Assembly (NCBI GenBank): GCA_945869935.1
Contig: CAMBSA010000062.1
Location: 1 to 7,870, forward strand
From: Bordetella parapertussis
GTDB taxonomy: Bacteria > Pseudomonadota > Gammaproteobacteria > Burkholderiales > SG8-39
DNA length: 7,870 nt
Reading direction: 5' to 3'
Position 1 is the stretch's first letter, and each line of letters begins with the position of its first letter. The position numbers and the translations under genes are program-made. The notes under the pieces were generated by a model. It was not told where the DNA came from, did not search any database, and was given only the letters and a program-made list of their open reading frames with translations. This document shows, in pieces, positions 5,694 through 7,870 of the stretch.

Positions 5694-6504
5694 AGCGACG
5701 CGGCATGGTGGGTGGATAGGACATCAGCACCGAACCGGCGTCGACCACGAGTTCCTGCCCGGTCACGTTGCGCGCGCGGTCGCTTGCCATGAAGAGCGTT
5801 GCATCGGCGATGTCCTCGTCGGTGGAGATGCGGCGCAATGCGCAGTTGCTTTCGTAGAATTCGCGCACGTCGTCATAGCTGCGCCCGACGCGCTCGGCGG
5901 TGGCATTCAGCACGCCCTCCAGCCGCGGACCCTCGACGCTGCCCGGAATCACCAGGTTGATGCCCACGCCGTGCGGCCCCGCCTCGAGCGCGGCGCTCTT
6001 GGTCAGGCCGCGCAGCGCCCACTTGGAGGCCGAATAGACGCCGCGGTAATCCTTGCCCGAGAGCCCGTAGGTGCCACCGATGTTGACCACGCGTCCGGCC
6101 TTCTGCTTGACCATCACCGGCAGCACGTATTTCATGGAAAGGAACAGGCCCTTCACGTTCACATCCATCACGCCGTCGTATTCGTCCTCGCTGTGTTCCC
6201 AGATCGTCTTGTTGAACGGGCCGGAGACGCCGGCGACGTTCACCAGCACGTCGATGCGCCCGCCGAAGGCCGCAAGCGTTTCGTCCACCAGCGCGCGCAT
6301 GTCGGCCGCCTGCACCAGATCCGCCCGGATGACTTTCGCGCTTGCACCGAGCGCGCGGCACTCGGCGGCGACCGGCTCGATTGCCGCCGTGTCGCGCCCG
6401 GCGAGCGCGAGCCGCGCGCCCTCGCGCGCAAATGCTAGCGTGATCGCCCGGCCCATGCCCTTGGCGGGGCCGGTGATGATCACCACCTTGTCCTTGAACT
6501 CCAT
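5692..6504 (-). CDS. Short-chain dehydrogenase/reductase (SDR), classical type
   Basis: This 270-residue protein is a cytosolic NAD(P)-dependent oxidoreductase of the classical SDR family. The Rossmann glycine motif is TGPAKGMG (11-18), NVAG (89-92) replaces the usual NNAG, the structural Asn is Asn116 in DVNVKG, and YSASK (157-161) supplies catalytic Tyr157 and Lys161. The catalytic Ser of the Ile-Ser-Ser segment is absent: the stretch reads NIGGTYGLSG, with Gly144 about 13 residues before the Tyr and Thr145 beside it. LVIPGSVEGPRLEGV (184-198) and VTGQELVVDAG (247-257) are typical of the C-terminal part. Arg37 in LALAGRD lies after the second strand, where it often marks NADP(H) preference. 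A hydroxyacyl, diol or keto substrate is plausible; the exact one is unknown. The start is ATG 6504, well supported by GGAGG with a 6-nt spacer. Confidence 0.92.
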   Translation of the reverse strand: MEFKDKVVIITGPAKGMGRAITLAFAREGARLALAGRDTAAIEPVAAECRALGASAKVIRADLVQAADMRALVDETLAAFGGRIDVLVNVAGVSGPFNKTIWEHSEDEYDGVMDVNVKGLFLSMKYVLPVMVKQKAGRVVNIGGTYGLSGKDYRGVYSASKWALRGLTKSAALEAGPHGVGINLVIPGSVEGPRLEGVLNATAERVGRSYDDVREFYESNCALRRISTDEDIADATLFMASDRARNVTGQELVVDAGSVLMSYPPTMPRR

Positions 6505-6510
6505 TTACTT

Positions 6511-6515
6511 CCTCC
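6511..6515 (-). promoter_or_regulatory. Strong ribosome binding site of the SDR gene
   Basis: GGAGG followed by the 6-nt spacer AAGTAA and ATG 6504 on the minus strand. It is the best-spaced Shine-Dalgarno in the window and lies just after the repeat-rich spacer, suggesting the SDR is translated independently of the upstream M20 gene. Confidence 0.75.
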
Positions 6516-6538
6516 ACTCGTTTTGGCGGGATCGCCGG

Positions 6539-6593
6539 AGCGCAGTGACTCCGCACTAGCGCAGCGCTCCGCTCTGGCGCAGCGCCCGGTTCT
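6539..6593. repeat. Three imperfect 18-19-bp tandem units with palindromic cores
   Basis: On the plus strand the units are AGCGCAGTGACTCCGCACT (6539-6557), AGCGCAGCGCTCCGCTCT (6558-6575) and GGCGCAGCGCCCGGTTCT (6576-6593). The second and third carry near-perfect odd palindromes, AGCGC-A-GCGCT (6558-6568) and GGCGC-A-GCGCC (6576-6586). Unit 1 can form CGGAG/CTCCG (6536-6553), and CGGAGCGC (6536-6543) is the exact inverse of GCGCTCCG (6564-6571). The array fills most of the spacer between the ArgE-type gene and the SDR and touches the former's stop codon. It has no T run in the direction of transcription, so it is not a classical terminator. A REP-like element, an mRNA 3'-end stabiliser or a site for a DNA-binding protein are possible. 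Confidence 0.7.
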
Positions 6594-7797
6594 AGATGCA
6601 AAGCTCCAGCTTCAGTTTTTCCAGAAATTCCTCGCAGCGCGCAAGCTGCTCGAGCTCGATGTACTCGTCGGGCTTGTGCGCCTGCTCGATCGAGCCCGGC
6701 CCCAGAACGATGGCCGGCACACCGGCACGCTGGAAATGCCCGCCGTCGGTGCCAAAGGACACATGCCCGGTCTTCATGCTGCGTGCCAGACGTGTGCCGA
6801 GATAGGCGAGCCGGTCGTCCGCGGGCGTATCGAGATCCGGCGTATCGGCCACCATCTCGATGCTAATGCCGGCGTCGGCGGCACGCTGCTTCATTTCCGG
6901 TTCCAGCGACTGCGCAAAACTGCGCACCCGCCCGATCGGCTCCTCCGGGTTCATTCCCGGCAAATAGCGAATGTCGAACTGGAATTCGCATTCCAGCGGA
7001 ATGATGTTGGTGGCGGTGCCACCCGAAATCAGGCCTGTGCTCAGCGTGGCGAAGGGGACGGCGAAATTCTCGTTGCGGGGACCGGACTCGCCGAGTTCGC
7101 GCGCAACCTCGCGGATGCGCGCGACGATCAGCGAGGCGTATTCGATTGCGTTCACGCCGCTGGGCGTCATCGAGGAATGCGCCTCCAGGCCGCGCACCCG
7201 GCAACGGTACCAGCGCGCGCCCTTGTGCCCGATCATCACCTGCATCAGCGTCGGCTCGCCGATAATGCAACCGGCGGGCCGGATGCCGGCGCGCGCCATA
7301 TCCTCGACCAGGAACGGCACGCCGAGGCAACCCACTTCCTCATCGTAGGTGAACGCCAGATGTACCGGTCGCTTGAGCGGCGCATCGAGAAAGGCCGGTA
7401 CCGCCGCCAGCACGCAGGCGATATAGCCTTTCATGTCGGCCGAACCGCGCCCGTAGAGCCGGCCGTCCTTCTGCACCGCCTTGAACGGATCGGTATGCCA
7501 ATCCTGGCCGTCGATCGGCACCACATCGGTGTGGCCGCAAAGCACCAGCCCGCCCTCCGCCGGCCCCTGCCCCGCGTGCCCCAGGGTGGCCAGCAGGTTC
7601 GCCTTGCCACGCGACTTGTCGTAGGTGAGGCGCGATTCGATCCCGAGCGCACTCAGGTGGTCGCGCGTCCACTCGATCAGCCCGAGGTTGGAATTGCGGC
7701 TGACTGTGTCGAACCCGATCAGCGTCTCGGCGATCGAGAGCGTGCTGGGACTCGTGCCGGAACACGTACTGTAACTTGGGGACGATTCCGTGCGCAT
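6592..7797 (-). CDS. M20 family deacylase, acetylornithine deacetylase (ArgE)-like
   Basis: This 401-residue protein is an ArgE/DapE-type di-metal amidohydrolase, which removes an acyl group from an N-acyl amino acid or similar amide in the cytosol. All metal-centre residues are present: CGHTDVV (87-93; His89, Asp91), YGRGSADMKG (115-124; bridging Asp121), YDEEVG (151-156; Glu153 base, Glu154 ligand), IGEPT (179-183; Glu181) and EQAHKPDEYI (371-380; His374). The dimerisation domain has GLEAHSSMTPSGVNAIEY (203-220) with His207, plus the arginine segment DIRYLPG (275-281). IGFDTVSRNSNLGLIEW near residue 27 is typical of proteobacterial ArgE. Its place at the head of a catabolic series suggests a paralogue acting on a catabolic amide and not arginine synthesis, which is inference. 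The frame stays open to the window edge, and a TTG at 7854 would give 420 residues. I prefer ATG 7797 because no ribosome binding site precedes the TTG and ArgE proteins normally start near here. Confidence 0.9.
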   Translation of the reverse strand: MRTESSPSYSTCSGTSPSTLSIAETLIGFDTVSRNSNLGLIEWTRDHLSALGIESRLTYDKSRGKANLLATLGHAGQGPAEGGLVLCGHTDVVPIDGQDWHTDPFKAVQKDGRLYGRGSADMKGYIACVLAAVPAFLDAPLKRPVHLAFTYDEEVGCLGVPFLVEDMARAGIRPAGCIIGEPTLMQVMIGHKGARWYRCRVRGLEAHSSMTPSGVNAIEYASLIVARIREVARELGESGPRNENFAVPFATLSTGLISGGTATNIIPLECEFQFDIRYLPGMNPEEPIGRVRSFAQSLEPEMKQRAADAGISIEMVADTPDLDTPADDRLAYLGTRLARSMKTGHVSFGTDGGHFQRAGVPAIVLGPGSIEQAHKPDEYIELEQLARCEEFLEKLKLELCI

Positions 7798-7870
7798 GGG
7801 TTCACCGGTTGCCAACAGGACGATCCTTGCCGCTTGCGCGATAAATGAATGCAACGGGAGGCGGTGCCGC
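7798..7870. other. Region upstream of the ArgE-like gene, to the window edge
   Basis: This 73-bp stretch holds only an in-frame extension of the M20 gene and a short AT-richer patch (7841-7850). On the minus strand a weak GGTGA precedes ATG 7797. I see no convincing -35/-10 pair, so the promoter, or further cotranscribed genes, must lie beyond the right edge. Confidence 0.4.

Noticed and set aside
4446..5792. A 448-codon plus-strand frame opposite the second M20 gene
   Set aside because: Low-complexity Arg/Ala/His composition, no motif, and full overlap with a gene of clear M20 architecture.
6536..6593. Rho-independent terminator between the ArgE-like gene and the SDR
   Set aside because: Stems are possible, but no U run follows in the direction of transcription; the next bases on the minus strand are GC-rich and then AAAA.
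6539..6593. CRISPR array
   Set aside because: The units are directly adjacent with no unique spacers and are too short and too variable.
7798..7854. TTG start at 7854 for the ArgE-like gene (19 extra residues)
   Set aside because: The bases before the TTG are CCTCCCG, with no Shine-Dalgarno match, and the added residues do not look like an ArgE N-terminus. It cannot be fully excluded because the frame is open to the edge.

Overview
The window is a dense, high-GC stretch from a proteobacterium, most likely a betaproteobacterium of the order Burkholderiales. The reasons are the GC-rich codon use, the short spacers, and the pairing of Bug-type (TctC) periplasmic binding proteins with CoA-transferase III, acyl-CoA dehydrogenase and crotonase genes, a combination very common in that order. 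This placement is inferred from gene content, not from a marker gene. All eight genes lie on the minus strand, so transcription runs from the right edge (7870) to the left edge (1).

In transcription order: (1) an ArgE-type M20 deacylase with a full set of metal ligands (7797-6592); (2) an 87-bp spacer carrying three imperfect 18-19-bp tandem units made of small palindromes; (3) an SDR oxidoreductase (6504-5692); (4) a second M20-fold protein with several usual metal ligands replaced (5684-4491), its start 7 bp after the SDR stop; (5) a Bug-family solute-binding protein (4453-3464); (6) a CaiB/BaiF-type class III CoA-transferase (3421-2258); (7) an acyl-CoA dehydrogenase with its catalytic Glu at the isovaleryl-CoA-dehydrogenase position (2245-1094); (8) an enoyl-CoA hydratase/isomerase-family protein without the first catalytic Glu (1001-171); (9) the first 29 residues of another secreted protein, probably a second Bug receptor, cut by the left edge (87-1).

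Read together, this looks like a catabolic cassette for an organic acid or an N-acylated/amidated acid. Bug proteins would capture the acid, an M20 hydrolase could release the free acid or amine, the CoA-transferase would form the acyl-CoA, the dehydrogenase would desaturate it, the crotonase would hydrate or isomerise it, and the SDR could oxidise or reduce a hydroxyl/keto group. CoA-transferase, dehydrogenase and crotonase together resemble the CaiB-CaiA-CaiD logic of carnitine metabolism, but nothing here identifies carnitine as substrate. No thiolase, transcriptional regulator, membrane TctA/TctB subunits, tRNA, rRNA, CRISPR or insertion sequence is visible.

The most notable points are the remodelled M20 protein, the tandem palindromic repeat between the first two genes, and the fact that several enzymes depart from textbook active sites. 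There are no gene-free stretches longer than about 95 bp.
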